Assembly (NCBI RefSeq): GCF_033118175.1
Contig: NC_083691.1
Coordinates: forward strand, 21,673,001 to 21,737,000
Source: Dama dama
Lineage: Eukaryota; Chordata; Mammalia; Artiodactyla; Cervidae
Length of the DNA stretch: 64,000 nt
Reading direction: 5' to 3'
Every line of letters starts with the position of its first letter. The stretch's first letter is position 1. Of this stretch, positions 47,100 through 58,800 are shown piece after piece. The notes beneath the pieces are model-generated. The model saw only the letters and a list, made by a program, of their open reading frames with translations, ran no database searches and was not told the origin of the DNA. The position numbers and the translations under genes are program-made.

Positions 47100-47453
47100 G
47101 GGGCCTGGCAGCAAAGGAGATACAGACATAAAGAACTGATTTTGGACTCAGTGCGAGAAGAAGAGGGTGGGATGATTTGAGTGAATAACACTGAAACATA
47201 TATATTACCATATGTAAAATAGATAGCCAGTGGGAGTTTGATGTATGATACAGGGCACACAGAGGGTGCTCCATGATAACTTGGAGGGATGGGGTGAGCA
47301 GGGAGGTGGGATGGGGGGTTAGGACAGAAGGGACACATGCATGCCTATGGCTGATTCATATTGATATATGGCAAAAGCCGTCGCTATATTGTCAAGTAAT
47401 TATCCTTCACTTTGAATAAATAAATAAAATTAAAGAAAGAAAGAGAGAAAAAA
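47100..47453 (+). mobile_element. L1 3' end, older ruminant subtype
   Basis: 'agcaaaggagatacagacat' to 'gtcaagtaattatccttcac', ending in (AAAT)n and an A/G-rich tail. It is homologous to the L1 3' UTRs at 6.5 and 42.5 kb but clearly diverged. It sits directly against the end of the preceding L1M. Confidence 0.85.
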
Positions 47454-49592
47454 AGAATGTGAATAATTTACTTTAGTATTAAAGAGCTGCTTTTATCCAT
47501 CCTACACTATTTGAACAGAGTAGCAGTTTCTACTACTGAAATGTTGTATTTCAGTAGTATAACTGAAATGAAATATAACTGAAATGTTATATTTAGGTCA
47601 ATATTACTAAATACCTCATCAGGTCCATATAGTAGAAGAGGTTTCTAACATGGGACAAGTTAAATATAGGCTTTCAGTTTCCTGCCATTTATGATGGGTG
47701 ACATTGATGTCACTTTTGAGCCCCAGAGATCTACATGCTGATTATTCTCCATCAAACCATTCTTTCGTTAGACCTAAAAATATACTCATTTTGATTACAC
47801 TACTGAGGTTCCTTCTCCTGCAGAACCTTCCAATGATATAAAGCTGAAAAACTTTCAAAGTGCAATTGCTAAAGTGCAATATCATAAACAGAAGATTGAT
47901 TGGATATTGTGATATGATTTCTTATAATGTTCAAACTATACATTAATTTAAACTAAAAAAGTATTCTGTATGAAAATTTGGTACTTTGTACAGAAAAAAA
48001 AGAATATTTTTTATCCATTTTATTTTTACTTAGAATTATAGTACATGTCCATAATTTATAGCTCTTACTCAGCCATTTCCATAGCCTGACAGTGATTTTA
48101 CTGGAATCAAAGATAATTTATTTCATCTTTATGACAGACATTCAGGAATATGATTATAAAAAAAGTAAGTCTAATTCAGATATAAAAATAGTTATTATTC
48201 ATCTGGCATAGTTTGAGATGCTACCTGTTTCCCCCATGTGCCAATGTGAATATGTATATATCTCTCACACTATGTTTCAGTTGAAAGTTTTATTTGCTTG
48301 ATTTGATTCATATATCTATTTATTTATTTTATTTTACTTTCCCTCTAGATTGTGACGATTTATTATATAGAGCACAGAAAAATAAATTTTATCTATATTT
48401 TTTTAACTTGGACAAAATAAATAATCATTACATACAGATTGAGAGTTTATTTTCACCTATACATAAAATACAAAATACTCCAGAAAAATCTTAAACCCTA
48501 AAAAGATTCAATAATGAATCATCATGGTATAATTGGAAAAAGAAAAAATTACTTCCTACTTGTGTAAAAACAGATAACTTAATGTTAATACTCAATATCA
48601 TTCTCTAAAACATTAACAATTGCCCTTACCTAACCAACTTGGTACAAGAATGAAATAAAATAATTATTAAAGATATCTAGTACAATGCTTAGAACATATT
48701 TTATTCAAAGTTGTAGGACCTGATTTGCACTTCATGGAAGACTGAGTATAATTCTTGGAGTTTCCCCTAATATTGTAAATCAATTCTAATTATTATATGT
48801 GTTAGTGCTAAACTAGTTCCTTCCAGTCCACAAAAATATGACATAAGTCATGGAATGCTTTTTTTTCTGTATCATAATGCAAGCTATCCTTATAAGTACC
48901 TTTCACTATTAGATGTCTCTACACCACATTGGCCAAAGGATAATCACATTGGCTTTCTAGTATTAGTTATGGGCAAAGGACTTGTCTTAAAGGGATGGCA
49001 GGTCTTAACCTAGTACTAATACTACACATAATTTAGAAACACAGTTCAGGAAGAATCCCAGTTGCCAATGGGTAGGTTAACTTCCAATAGCACTGGGTCA
49101 TTTTCATAACTCTAACCATTGGCACTTTTCCTTGGCAGTTTCTCAAGGTGCCATTTCCTATTTAGCAAGGAGTAATCTTCTGTATGACCGGCTAATATCC
49201 CAGCCCTGAAATCAGTACAGGAGCCAAGTCATCAGGTACTGGGTTGGATTGCTCTGTACTGCTCCCTAGGCAAGGTTCCTTGTGCATTGAGATGGCCTTG
49301 CTCCTAGGCAAACACAGCTCACTCTGCTATGGTAGAGGCTGCAGACCATCCTCACCCTCACTGGGGCATATGCAGGACAGGTACTGAGTTATAGGCCCCT
49401 ACAAATGCTATGGTAGGGACCCTATCTGGGACTGTTATCATACAGGTGGTCTGACAAGTAGAACCTGGAAATGGGGCTTCCTGAGTTACTGCACATTCCT
49501 GTGAGTGCTGGACACCCAAGTTCCTATCTTGCCTTACAGAGCTCTAAGACTGGACACAGTTTACCTTATACGCTTACTGACAAGGCTTATCA
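47454..49592. other. single-copy DNA with a GC-rich unknown segment
   Basis: It holds a perfect hairpin at 47531-47559. From about 49020 to 49560 the composition turns GC-richer, with many cctt/ggca strings, without a repeat I recognise. The rest is AT-rich. Confidence 0.4.
47531..47559. repeat. perfect 12-bp hairpin
   Basis: tactactgaaat (47531-47542) and atttcagtagta (47548-47559) are exact reverse complements around the loop gttgt. Two more 'aactgaaatg'-like strings follow directly. Confidence 0.88.
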
Positions 49593-49973
49593 AAATTGAT
49601 GCTTTTGAACTGTGGTGTTGGAGAAGGCTCTTGAGAGTCCCTTGGACTGCAAGGAGATCCAACCAGTCCATCCTAAAGGAGATCAGTCCTGGGTGTTCAT
49701 TGGAAGGACTGATGCTGAAGCTGAAACTCCACTACTTTGGCCACCTCATGCGAAGAGAGGAAAAGATCCTGATGCTGGGAGGCATTGGGGGCAGCAGGAG
49801 AAGGGGATGACAGAAGATGAGATGGTTGGATGGCATCGCTGACTCGATGGACATGAGTTTGAGTAAACTCCGGGAGTTGGTGATGGACAGGGAGGCCTGG
49901 CGTGCTGCGATTCATGGGGTCTCAAAGAGTCAGACACGACTGAGTGACTGAACTGACTGACTGACTGACTGAT
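49593..49973 (+). mobile_element. BovB LINE 3' fragment
   Basis: Starts at 'aattgatgcttttgaactgt', practically the same consensus point as the copy at 46560. It is well preserved with CpGs ('gcgtgctgcgattcatgggg') and ends in a (CTGA)n run, 49952-49973, the family's simple tail. A young insertion. Confidence 0.95.
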
Positions 49974-51438
49974 AGTTGCCCAAAATGAGTTAGGAGAGCA
50001 TGTGGTAATGGAACCTCTGGTCTTCAGCATCTGTTTACTCTGATCAGCCCAAAGCCAGGATCTTTATATAACAATTAACTTCAAACTTTATATTTGTGCT
50101 ATTTGACATGAATGAGGTACTCTCTCAGTTTGGAGAGGCACCACTGGAAAATGAAATCATCATTAAATATGGAGAGCATTAGAAATATTTGCTACATATA
50201 CAACATTTATCTCCAGTTTGGAATTAAAAAATAATAATGAAAAAATGACCCTATGGCCTGCATATTTGCAGCCTAAACAAGTATTTAATTGTAGTTTTAA
50301 AAACAAAGAGATAGCCACAAATATTACGTTCTTTATTTTCATAAGAGAAGACTGACATCATCTATCTACCCACCTGAAGAATCAAATGAGTTCAAAAATA
50401 ATAAAAATAACTAACCTAACAGGTAACAGATGGTGTTTTGTCCATTGGGACAAACTCAGTATCAATTTAGAAAACTTAGCGCACCTGACCTGAATCATTT
50501 TACCACCTGCATATGCTGTACATCTGCTATTTGATTGAAATTCATAATCATACTTCTTTGAGACAATTTTCCTTGGTGTTATATAGGCAAGTTGTTTTTG
50601 TAATTCTAGACTCATTGAATCTTACCATTGCAATGAACAACAAAAATTATCTGGTCCAAATTTATACTCAAAGTTGTGAAACTTTGTGTCTTGTTCCTAA
50701 CAGATGGAAACCCTGCATGTTGAAACTTTTCTAGTTCAGCATGTTCTCTACTGTAGGCATCAGCCCAGAATTTATTTAGAGACATTCCTAGTTAGTGAAT
50801 AATCTTTTATTACCTTTATAAAGTGCCTCTCACACAGACTTAAACAAGAGGAAACATTTCCTTATTAAAAGTTTACCTACCCCAGAAAATACTCCAGAGA
50901 TTTATGACAGCAGCATCTCTACTTTGCAGTAAACTCTGAGGCAAATTAATATGTAAGTTATTGGCAAATTCGTGCTAAGTTACAAATGAGTGATTTTGTG
51001 GTAACCATGTGCACTTCATGTGATAAAATAAACCTGAACATAATTTTCTAGGTTGATTACAACTGAGAATAGGATTCTATTTATTAGGAAAGCCTATATT
51101 TTAGTATATATTCATTTATTCTGGGGATGATATGGAAGTTTGTTAGACATAACTCTAGATTATGTATTGATACTGGGTTAAGAACTAAATATAATGTCCC
51201 TGTTAAGCAGTAACCCTCCTGATGAGTACTGTCTATGAGGATCCTTAACAAAATTGATCATTGAGTTCTCCCTAATGTATCACATGACTCTCTTTATCTG
51301 ATTAAATATTACACTCAAGTCAATATACAGGTGTTGAATACCTACAGTTGCAAATGGCTACACTCAGAAATTAAACATATACAGTCAAGTGTTTATGGAG
51401 AAAAATAGATTTATAGTCAAACAGCTAATTACACTGTG
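49974..51438. other. single-copy AT-rich DNA
   Basis: No transposon or gene is recognised over 1.4 kb. Confidence 0.4.
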
Positions 51439-51653
51439 TAAAGTGAAAGTGTTAGTCACTCAGTCCTGTCTGGTTCTTTGTGACCCCAGGAACTGTAGCC
51501 TGCCAGGCTCCTCTGTCCATGGAATTTTCCAGCCAAGAATACTGGAGTGGATAGCCATTCCTTTCGCCAGGGAATCTTCCTAACCCAGGGATTGAACCAG
51601 GGTCTCCTGCATTGTGCCAGATTCTTTACCATCTGAGCTGCTGGGGAAGCCCA
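51439..51653 (-). mobile_element. Bov-tA SINE
   Basis: Full reverse copy: 'gtgaaagtgttagtcactca' to 'gctgctggggaagccc', with the B-box complement 'ggattgaaccag' near 51589. Confidence 0.94.
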
Positions 51654-52659
51654 TTGCAATGTTAACCAAATACTGACAAAATAAATGTTTTAGAGAAATG
51701 TGTGAATTATTTTGAGGAGGCTCAACAAACACTTCAAAAGATAAACTGTTTCTTCTGCTAAGAGATAAGAACTTAAATATTCACCTCCTGCTGTCAAAAA
51801 AAAAAAAAAAAAGGCTAAATGGAATATTTCTTAAGAATGTAAGAAACTGGCTACAAATCTTTCTTTTGACATTACTGAACTTATTTTACCAAAGAAGAAA
51901 TCTTGTCAAATCTTGACAAAGTATGAATAAATTGAAAATGTGCTTACTTGTTAGAAACATATATGCTCATTTTGGAACACAATGATTTTCAAAAAGATAG
52001 TGGGTCATTCTGACTGTATTTCCAAAGGTGGTTTTCATCCAATTAGCTTAAGCAATTTTCTGAGGGTCTGAGTAGTACTTGAAAATATCAATATATAACC
52101 ATAAAGTCAATTTCTGGAATGGATTTCAGAAAAATGGTAACTCATGAGCAACTTCCATCCCTCGATTCTCCTGAGGCACTGTGGGTAATTGGGAAGGAAG
52201 GAGGACTTTGGCTTTAGGGGAATTTAATAGAAGGGAGGTGGTGAAAGGCTCTTGGGGACAGTTCATGGATGAGAGACTGCATTAAGATAACTCTAGGGTA
52301 AAGAGAAAAAAACATAATATCTATCTATGTCTATCTGTATTTATTTTTATCTTGTAGAAAGAGCCTTACCTACAAAGTGTAAGAACCACACTGACTGTGT
52401 GTGGATTTGCCTGATCTACTTGGTATCCCAGGAGCTAAAATGTCTGAGTTCTCCTACTCAGGAGGAAAGCAAAAAGCATTACTGCCTCAGTGAAAATGTG
52501 TATCCAACTTGCTGACAGCCTGCCAACTATCTTTACCTTGCACCATTTGTAGAGTCACAATTACTAAAGGCATCCCAACAAAAGACTTGGGTTCCGGTGA
52601 GCAGACAAAAGAAAAGTAACAATATATGTAAGGAGTCTCAGAGCCAACCATAAAAAAAA
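51654..52659. other. single-copy DNA with a small cysteine-rich frame
   Basis: No repeat is recognised except an A-run at 51797-51813. The 52327-52515 frame is described separately. Confidence 0.4.
52327..52515 (+). other. 62-codon cysteine-rich frame (unproven)
   Basis: The frame has a hydrophobic start (MSICIYFYLV) and six cysteines in its last 45 residues, spaced C-x5-C-x3-C-x11-C-x13-C-x8-C, ending right after the last cysteine. A pyrimidine-rich 'tatttttatcttgtag' could act as a splice acceptor inside it. I recognise no family with this spacing. It has no promoter or poly(A) signal nearby and could be chance. Confidence 0.15.
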
Positions 52660-53670
52660 ATAAATAAATAAAAAAACACTCAAAGATAAAGAGAAAATTT
52701 TATAAACTCAAGATACAAGAAAGAGTTCATTAAAAAAAGAAAGATCAGAGTAGTCTTAAATATTTCAGAAACTAAAGGGTGGTGGGATAACATTAAAAAA
52801 AGTTATTGTGACACAGAAATGTTATACCCAACAAAGCTGTAAATATATTACCAGAGAAAAGGATATTTGTGGATATTCAGAGCTATAGCCCATGGATCCA
52901 ACTTAAAGGATAAAATTGAGTGAGAACTCTAATCAACTATTCTTTTTTAAATCTCTACAAATGAGATGCTTGACATTAGTTGTTTATGTACATTAAAACA
53001 ACAACAAGGTACCACAGTACATAGCAAAATGGCTAAATTCCACCCAAATAACATTATCAAATGCTACCAGAATGCAGTTTGGTAGTTTCTTATAAAGTTA
53101 AATGCCATCTTACCATATAATCTAACAGTCACTCATGTAACTATGTGAACAACTAACTTGAAAATTTATATTCACATATACAAAAACACAAAACCTTGTA
53201 CATGAAAGTTTAAAGCAGTTTTGTTTATAACTGTCCAAAACTGAATCAGCCAAGATTTCTTTCAGTGAGTGAACAGACAAACTGCAGTTCTATTCAGGAT
53301 AAAAACAAATTGGCTATTAAGCTCTGAGAAGACATGAAGAAATCTTAAATGCATATTAAGCGAATAGTGAGCGAAAGAAATCAATCCAAAAAGATTGCAT
53401 GCAATATGATTCCTACTAACTGCCTCTCTGGAAAAGCAAAATCATAAGACAGTAAATAGTTTAGTGGTTGCCGGATGAGGAGGAGGAGGTTTTTGTGGTA
53501 GAAGGACTGAACACAGAAAGCACAGAGGGTTTTTTAGGGCAGTGGACTATTCTGTATGACACTGTATTAGCAAATATACGACACTATGCCTTTGTCAAAA
53601 CCTATAGAACTTTATAGCTCAAGTTAAACCTTGATATATGCAATTCAAACAAAAATCTAAGAAATCTGAG
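52660..53670 (+). mobile_element. old L1M/HAL1 pieces
   Basis: The first part resembles the end of L1/HAL1 ORF1 ('aaagataaagagaaaatttt', 'gaaatgttatacccaacaaagc' near 52818). From about 53040 it follows an L1ME-like ORF2 end and 3' UTR ('tttgtttataactgtccaaa', 'tagtttagtggttgcc', 'gacactgtattagcaaatat'). It may be two elements. Confidence 0.5.
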
Positions 53671-54939
53671 AACCCTAGGACTGAATGAAGAATGTGACCC
53701 CCCCCAAAAAAACAAAAATCTGTTTGACAAAATGAATGAAGGAGATTTGTTAAAAGAGTGTGAGTAAAAGGTACTGACTTAAATAATTTTGGAAATGAGT
53801 GGCATCTATGAGACTCAAAAGGAAAAGTATTGTACAGACACAGTGTACTTTAACACAAATTATGTTTCACAGAAACACAGGCAAAAAATCTTGGAAACAT
53901 TATATATGTTTATTTAAACTGAACAATGGTTAACTAATTGGGTAATAAATTGAGGGTCCCAGTAAGTAGAAACAGATAAACAATTGGGAGAGGACAGAAT
54001 GATACCCATGGTCCAGGATTAAATATGAATATGAGTATGAACTCTTGTTTAACTAAATACAGATACAGACAGTACAGACGGTAACACATATAGGGGTATT
54101 TACACATATGTGTATGTACATATTCATTTCCCAATTGGAGAAAGAGTGCCTATTCTGGAAGGAGGGAGGAATCTTAACTGTATCAAATGCTGTATCTTCT
54201 AAATCGACTGCCCACCAGACCAGAACAGTTTCTGGTATGCTGTATGCCAGGGAAGGTTGAGATCATGAGAGAATTGTGGGGGCAGGTGTTATATTTTGAA
54301 AACCCAAGAGAGATTTTTGAATCTAAGGAACCTCAAGCAACATAAAAGCACCATGCTGGTTAGATCTAGAAGTAAATGATTGGCATATCCCCCCAAAAAA
54401 CTAGGTTGGGTCACCCTAATAAGACAAAGCATATGCTCTGCTTCAGTGGACCCCAGAACACAGAACAGTCCGGCTCCATCTACACTGTTTTCCAACCCAG
54501 TTAAGTCAAACATATAGTGACCAGGAACCATGATGCTTGATTTTTCTCTAGCCTTCTCTGAGTAAGAAAATCATCAAAATTTCAAAGTCCAAAGGAAAGA
54601 AACTATTATCAAAAACAAACTGAAAAGCCAGCTTTAACAGTACCATGACTGTAGCATTGCACAATTCTTTATTTCCCTTTGAGTCAAATGCTTATTGAAC
54701 ATAATAGGAATATTCATACCTAGCTGAAGTTCACTCTACATTTAAATTTTTGCTCCTAAAATAAATAGGCAAATTTTATGAACAGCTGTTTAAGAGAAAT
54801 GGCATTCCAAATAGCTGATAAATAACTTGAAAAGGTGGCCAGTCTCTCTTGTAATCAAATAAATAGAGTATAAAAGAGAATGGTAGGAAAAGAGGGAAAA
54901 ATAGTAAGTTTAAGTGAAAAAAACTAACAAACCTTCATC
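53671..54939. other. single-copy or decayed L1 DNA
   Basis: No clear match. It may contain more L1M 3' UTR but is too diverged to call. Confidence 0.35.
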
Positions 54940-55318
54940 CAGGTGTGAGACCTCAGTGTTAACAGTAATAAGTCATATTGATAGTATGCAGCCTTGATAT
55001 GATATGATGAGAATAGCAATTTACCATTATAATCTTCCTCCTCCAAGCATCATAACATTTAATCATGAAAGGAAAATCAGATAAATACAAACAGAGAATT
55101 ATTCTACAAAATATTGACCATACTCCTTGAAAATTCTCAAGTTCATTGAGAACAAGAAATGTCTGAGAAACTGTCACAGCCAAGAGAAACCTAAGGAGAA
55201 ATGCCAAATAAACATAACATGGTACCCTGGATGGAATTCTGAAGCAGAAACAGTTGGTTAAAAAAGAAAGAAAGAAAGGAAAGAATATTTGAATAATTAA
55301 TGGACTTCAGCTAATAAC

Positions 55319-55531
55319 GCATGTGTGCATGCACTAAATCATGTCTAACTCTTTGCCACCCCATGGTCTGTAGCCTACAAGGCTCCTATGTCCTTGGAAT
55401 TTTCCAGGCAAGAATATTGGAGTGGATTGCCATTTTCTGCTCCAGGGGGTCTTCCTGACTCAGGGATTGAATCTGCATCTCTTGCATTGGCAGCCAGATT
55501 CCTTCCCACTGTACCACCTGAGAAGCCTCTT
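55319..55531 (-). mobile_element. Bov-tA SINE
   Basis: Reverse copy flanked by agctaataac (55309-55318) and agccaataac (55532-55541), a target duplication with one mismatch. Body from 'aaatcatgtctaactc' to 'accacctgagaagcct'. Confidence 0.92.
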
Positions 55532-55676
55532 AGCCAATAACAATGTGTGTATAATCATAACTAATCTACCACACTAATGAAATGTTAATAATACAGGAAA
55601 ATAGATGTGGATATATGGGAATTCTTACTATCTTCCCAATTTTTCTGTATATCTAACATTGTTCTATTTGTGTGCA

Positions 55677-55887
55677 TGTTAAGTCACTTCAGTCATTTCT
55701 GACTTTTTGTGACCCCATGGACTGTTGCCCACCAGGCTCCTCTGTCCATGGGATTCTCCAAGTGAGAATGCTGGAATAGGTTGTCATGCCCTCCTGCAGG
55801 GATTCTGACCCAGGATTCGAACTCATGCCTCCTGCAGCTTCTGCTTTGCAGGCAGATCTTTTACAGCTGAGCCATCGGGGAAGCCCA
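55677..55887 (-). mobile_element. Bov-tA SINE
   Basis: Reverse copy from 'taagtcacttcagtcatttc' to 'gagccatcggggaagccc'. The flanking 'attgttctatttgt' and 'attgtactaaatgt' look like a decayed target duplication. An independent insertion 150 bases from the previous SINE. Confidence 0.91.
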
Positions 55888-56094
55888 AAATTGTACTAAA
55901 TGTAGTGTATTAAAAAAAAAACAACTAAAGAGTTAAAAAAAAAGTGTTGTGTTAATAGTTCTTACTATACTTAAAGGAATTTAGGAAATATGTGGTAGAG
56001 GTTACTGAAAATTTCTCAAATAAGAGAACTCTTGAAGTGAGTTATCAGGAATGAAAAAAATTAGGATTACTTTTTTTTTTTTAATTAGGATTAT

Positions 56095-56929
56095 GGCTGG
56101 AGGAAGCAGAAGCTGGAATCAAGTTTGCCGGGAGAAATATCAATAACCTCAGATATGCAGATGACACCACCCTTATGGCAGAAAGTGAAGAAGAACTAAA
56201 GAGCCTCTTGATGAAAGTGAAAAAGGAGAGTGAAAAAGTTGGCTTAAAGCTCAACATTCAGAAAACTAAGATCATGGCATCCAGTCCCATCACTTCATGG
56301 CAAATAGGTGGGAAAACAGTGGAAACAGTGGCTGACTTTATTTTTCTGGGCTCCAAAATCATTGCAGATGGTGATTGCAGCCATGAAATTAAAAGATGCT
56401 TGCTCCTTGGAAGGAAAGTTATGACCAACCTAGTCAGCATATTAAAAAGCAGAGACATTACTTTGCCAACAAAGGTCCATCTAGTCAAGGCTATGGTTTT
56501 TACAGTAGTCATGTATGGATGTGAGAGTTGGACTATAAAGAAAACTGAGCACCAAAGAATGGATGCTTTTGAACTGTGGTGTTGGGGAAAGCTCTTGAGA
56601 GTCTCGGACTGCAAGGAGATCCAACCAGTCTATCCTAAAGGAGATCAGTCCTGGGTGCTCGTTGGAAGGACTGATGTTGAAGCTGAAACTTCAATCCTTT
56701 GGCCACCTGATGCAGAGAGCTGACTCATTCGAAGAGACCCTGATGCTGGGAAAGATTGAGGGCAGGAGGAGAAGGGGACGACAGAGGATGAGATGGTTGG
56801 ATGGCATCACCGACTCAATGGATATGGGTTTGGGTGGACTCCGGGAGTTGGTGATGGACAGGGAGGCCTGGCGTGCTGTGGTTCATGGGGTCGCAAAGAG
56901 GTGGACATGACTGAGCGACTGAACTGAAT
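56095..56929 (+). mobile_element. BovB LINE, 835-bp 5'-truncated copy
   Basis: Exact 10-base target duplications ttaggattat at 56085-56094 and 56930-56939 define both ends. It starts just before the RT catalytic site, and RYADDTTLMAE is in frame (YADD at 56154-56165). A 182-codon frame continues to 56723, broken by a small deletion near 56605. One of the least decayed BovB pieces here, but it is only the C-terminal part of the protein. Confidence 0.97.
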
Positions 56930-56939
56930 TTAGGATTAT

Positions 56940-57619
56940 TGCATTAGCAAACAAAAGGACAATATACTGTATATACCTACTTCCTGAGATTAAAAGAACA
57001 TTCTAAAACATCTATTTAATAGCACAATAGATGCGCCAGAAGGAAAGATGTATTTGAGACTGGGGAGCTTGTACGGAAAAGGACAGCAGGAATAGAAATG
57101 ATAACAGAGGGTCTTATGTGCCATTCGATAGAGTCCAGTAGTAATTAACCTTCAGGGTCTTTTAGATGGCAGACAATCTGGAGATCAGAAGGTCAGACTG
57201 GAGCTGATGAGTGGCTAGACTAAGGCAGCTGATGTGGGATAAATAACTCAGAAACACAGGGAATATAAAACAGTCTTTGTAACTATTCAAGGCATGATAA
57301 CAGGATAGCATGTTAAAACAAAATGACATTTCTCACTGGCAGATGCAGGCAAGGCTAATAACTTATTAATGTTTCCGTGTTTTTATACGTCTCTAGAAGC
57401 TTGTTAAAGGTCAGAACCAGAAGTTTATAATTGAATTCAGAACAACTGAGACAGTTGTTCTAGCTTGAAATGCACAAATAAACTCTGACATTAAGAAGTA
57501 GCTTTTAATAGATTAATTCATATGTTAAATCTAATCTCTCTATGAAGTTTAAGATTTCAACATTTTAGAATTTATTAAAACTCACTTTATAACACAGCAT
57601 AGAAGCTTAAGAGGAAGGT
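56940..57619. other. single-copy DNA
   Basis: Nothing recognised. Confidence 0.35.
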
Positions 57620-58440
57620 GAGAATTTTCTCCTAACTGGGCAGTGATGAGTGACCCTCTCTCCCATCCACTGAGTCAGTGGAGAACAATTGAAATCCTCA
57701 ACTCCCACCTCCACCTAGGGGGAAGGAGATAGTCATCAATCCTCCAGCTGGACTGGTGTAAGAAGACTAGTGGAGAGTCTGAACTTTGAAAAACACCCAG
57801 AGATAACAAAATTAGATCCCAGAGTACCAACGGAGGCTATATGGGAAACAGCAATAAAGCGTTTGTGGACTTCCCTGATGGTCCAGTCGTTAAGAATCCA
57901 CCAGCCAACACAGGGGATGTGGGTTCTATCCCTGGTCCAGAAAAATTCCACATGCTTCAGCGCAACTAAGATAAGGTTTTACTAACCCTCCCAACCCCAG
58001 CCAGAAGAGTATATTAAAGTAAGCATCTGTAATCCCCACCCCAACTGAACAGCAGCAAAGAACTCTCCCCCCTTGGATGTCAGTGAAAGCTGACTGGAAA
58101 CAGTGTTCTACCCTATGGGTAAGCAAGGAGGCAGTGTTCCCTTTTCCCCTGGTAGGGTAGTGTCATAAAAGGGAAGGAAAAACAGAAGATTTAAATAAGA
58201 GACCCAGAGCACGATATGAAAAATAGCAATACTTTAATTTAAAAAATCACCTGTCATAACAAGAATCTGGAAAACTGCAACTTGAATGAAAAAGGCAATT
58301 ACTAGCTGTCAATACTAAAATGATTAAGATAATATCTGACAAGGATTTTAAAGCAGCTATCATAAAAATGCTTTAATGAGCAATTATGAGCACACTTGCA
58401 AAAATTAAAAGAAAGAAAGTCTTAACAAAGAAATGGCAAG
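57620..58440 (+). mobile_element. L1/HAL1-like 5' region and ORF1 start (tentative)
   Basis: 'ggattttaaagcagctatca' near 58341 and 'gaaagtcttaacaaagaaatgg' near 58416 resemble the ORF1 region of old half-L1 elements. The upstream part (57640-58180), rich in c and a, would be its 5' leader. It is split by a CHR SINE. Confidence 0.4.
57868..57968 (+). mobile_element. CHR SINE, 3'-shortened
   Basis: 'ggacttccctgatggtccag', 'gggttctatccctggtcc' (B box) and 'attccacatgcttcagcgc' follow the CHR consensus. It lacks the long 3' part and a tail. Confidence 0.83.
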
Positions 58441-58519
58441 GTTTTTTAAAAAGAATATTCAATCATGCTGAAAACTAATTCAGTTTTTTTTTTTTTTTTA
58501 GTGTGAATGTACAATAACT

Positions 58520-58800
58520 AGTGAAGGTGTCTAGAATATGGAAAAGCAAAATTATGGAAAAGCCTCTTGAAAAATTGCCAGAGCCTCCTGTTTATTGGCA
58601 TCACCGACTCTATGGACATGAGTTCGAGCAGTCTCCGGGAGATGGTGAAGGACAGGGAAGCCTAGTGTGCTGCAGTCCATGGGGTTGCAAAGAGTCAGGC
58701 ATGACAACAACAACAACCTGCTTATTGAATTAGACTGTGGCGTGAGTCAGAAATAAACTTTTATTACGTGAAGCCACTGGGATTTGTAGTTGCTTATCAC
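58520..58800 (+). mobile_element. MaLR-type LTR 3' end (split)
   Basis: After the BovB fragment, 'gtcagaaataaacttttatta' and 'gaagccactgggatttg' match the conserved 3' end of MaLR-type LTRs. The left part (58520-58597) is weak. No retroviral coding sequence is near. Confidence 0.45.
58598..58716 (+). mobile_element. minimal BovB 3' end / Bov-A monomer
   Basis: A 119-base insertion, 'gcatcaccgactctatggac' to 'gcatgacaacaacaa', flanked by cctgtttattg (58587-58597) and cctgcttattg (58717-58727). It contains only the terminal region shared by BovB and Bov-A, plus a short (CAA)n. Confidence 0.9.

Larger units (their letters stand above)
54940..55945 (+). mobile_element. L1M-type 3' end with two SINE insertions
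   Basis: 'gaaaggaaaatcagataaat' near 55068, 'gagaaactgtcacagccaaga' near 55163, then after the first SINE 'aatgaaatgttaataataca' near 55576 and 'atctaacattgttctatt' near 55651 follow an old L1 3' UTR. It ends in A-runs at 55910-55940. Confidence 0.5.

Noticed and set aside
56175..56723. 182-codon frame as a gene
   Set aside because: It is the C-terminal part of the BovB reverse transcriptase in a 5'-truncated insertion with target duplications.
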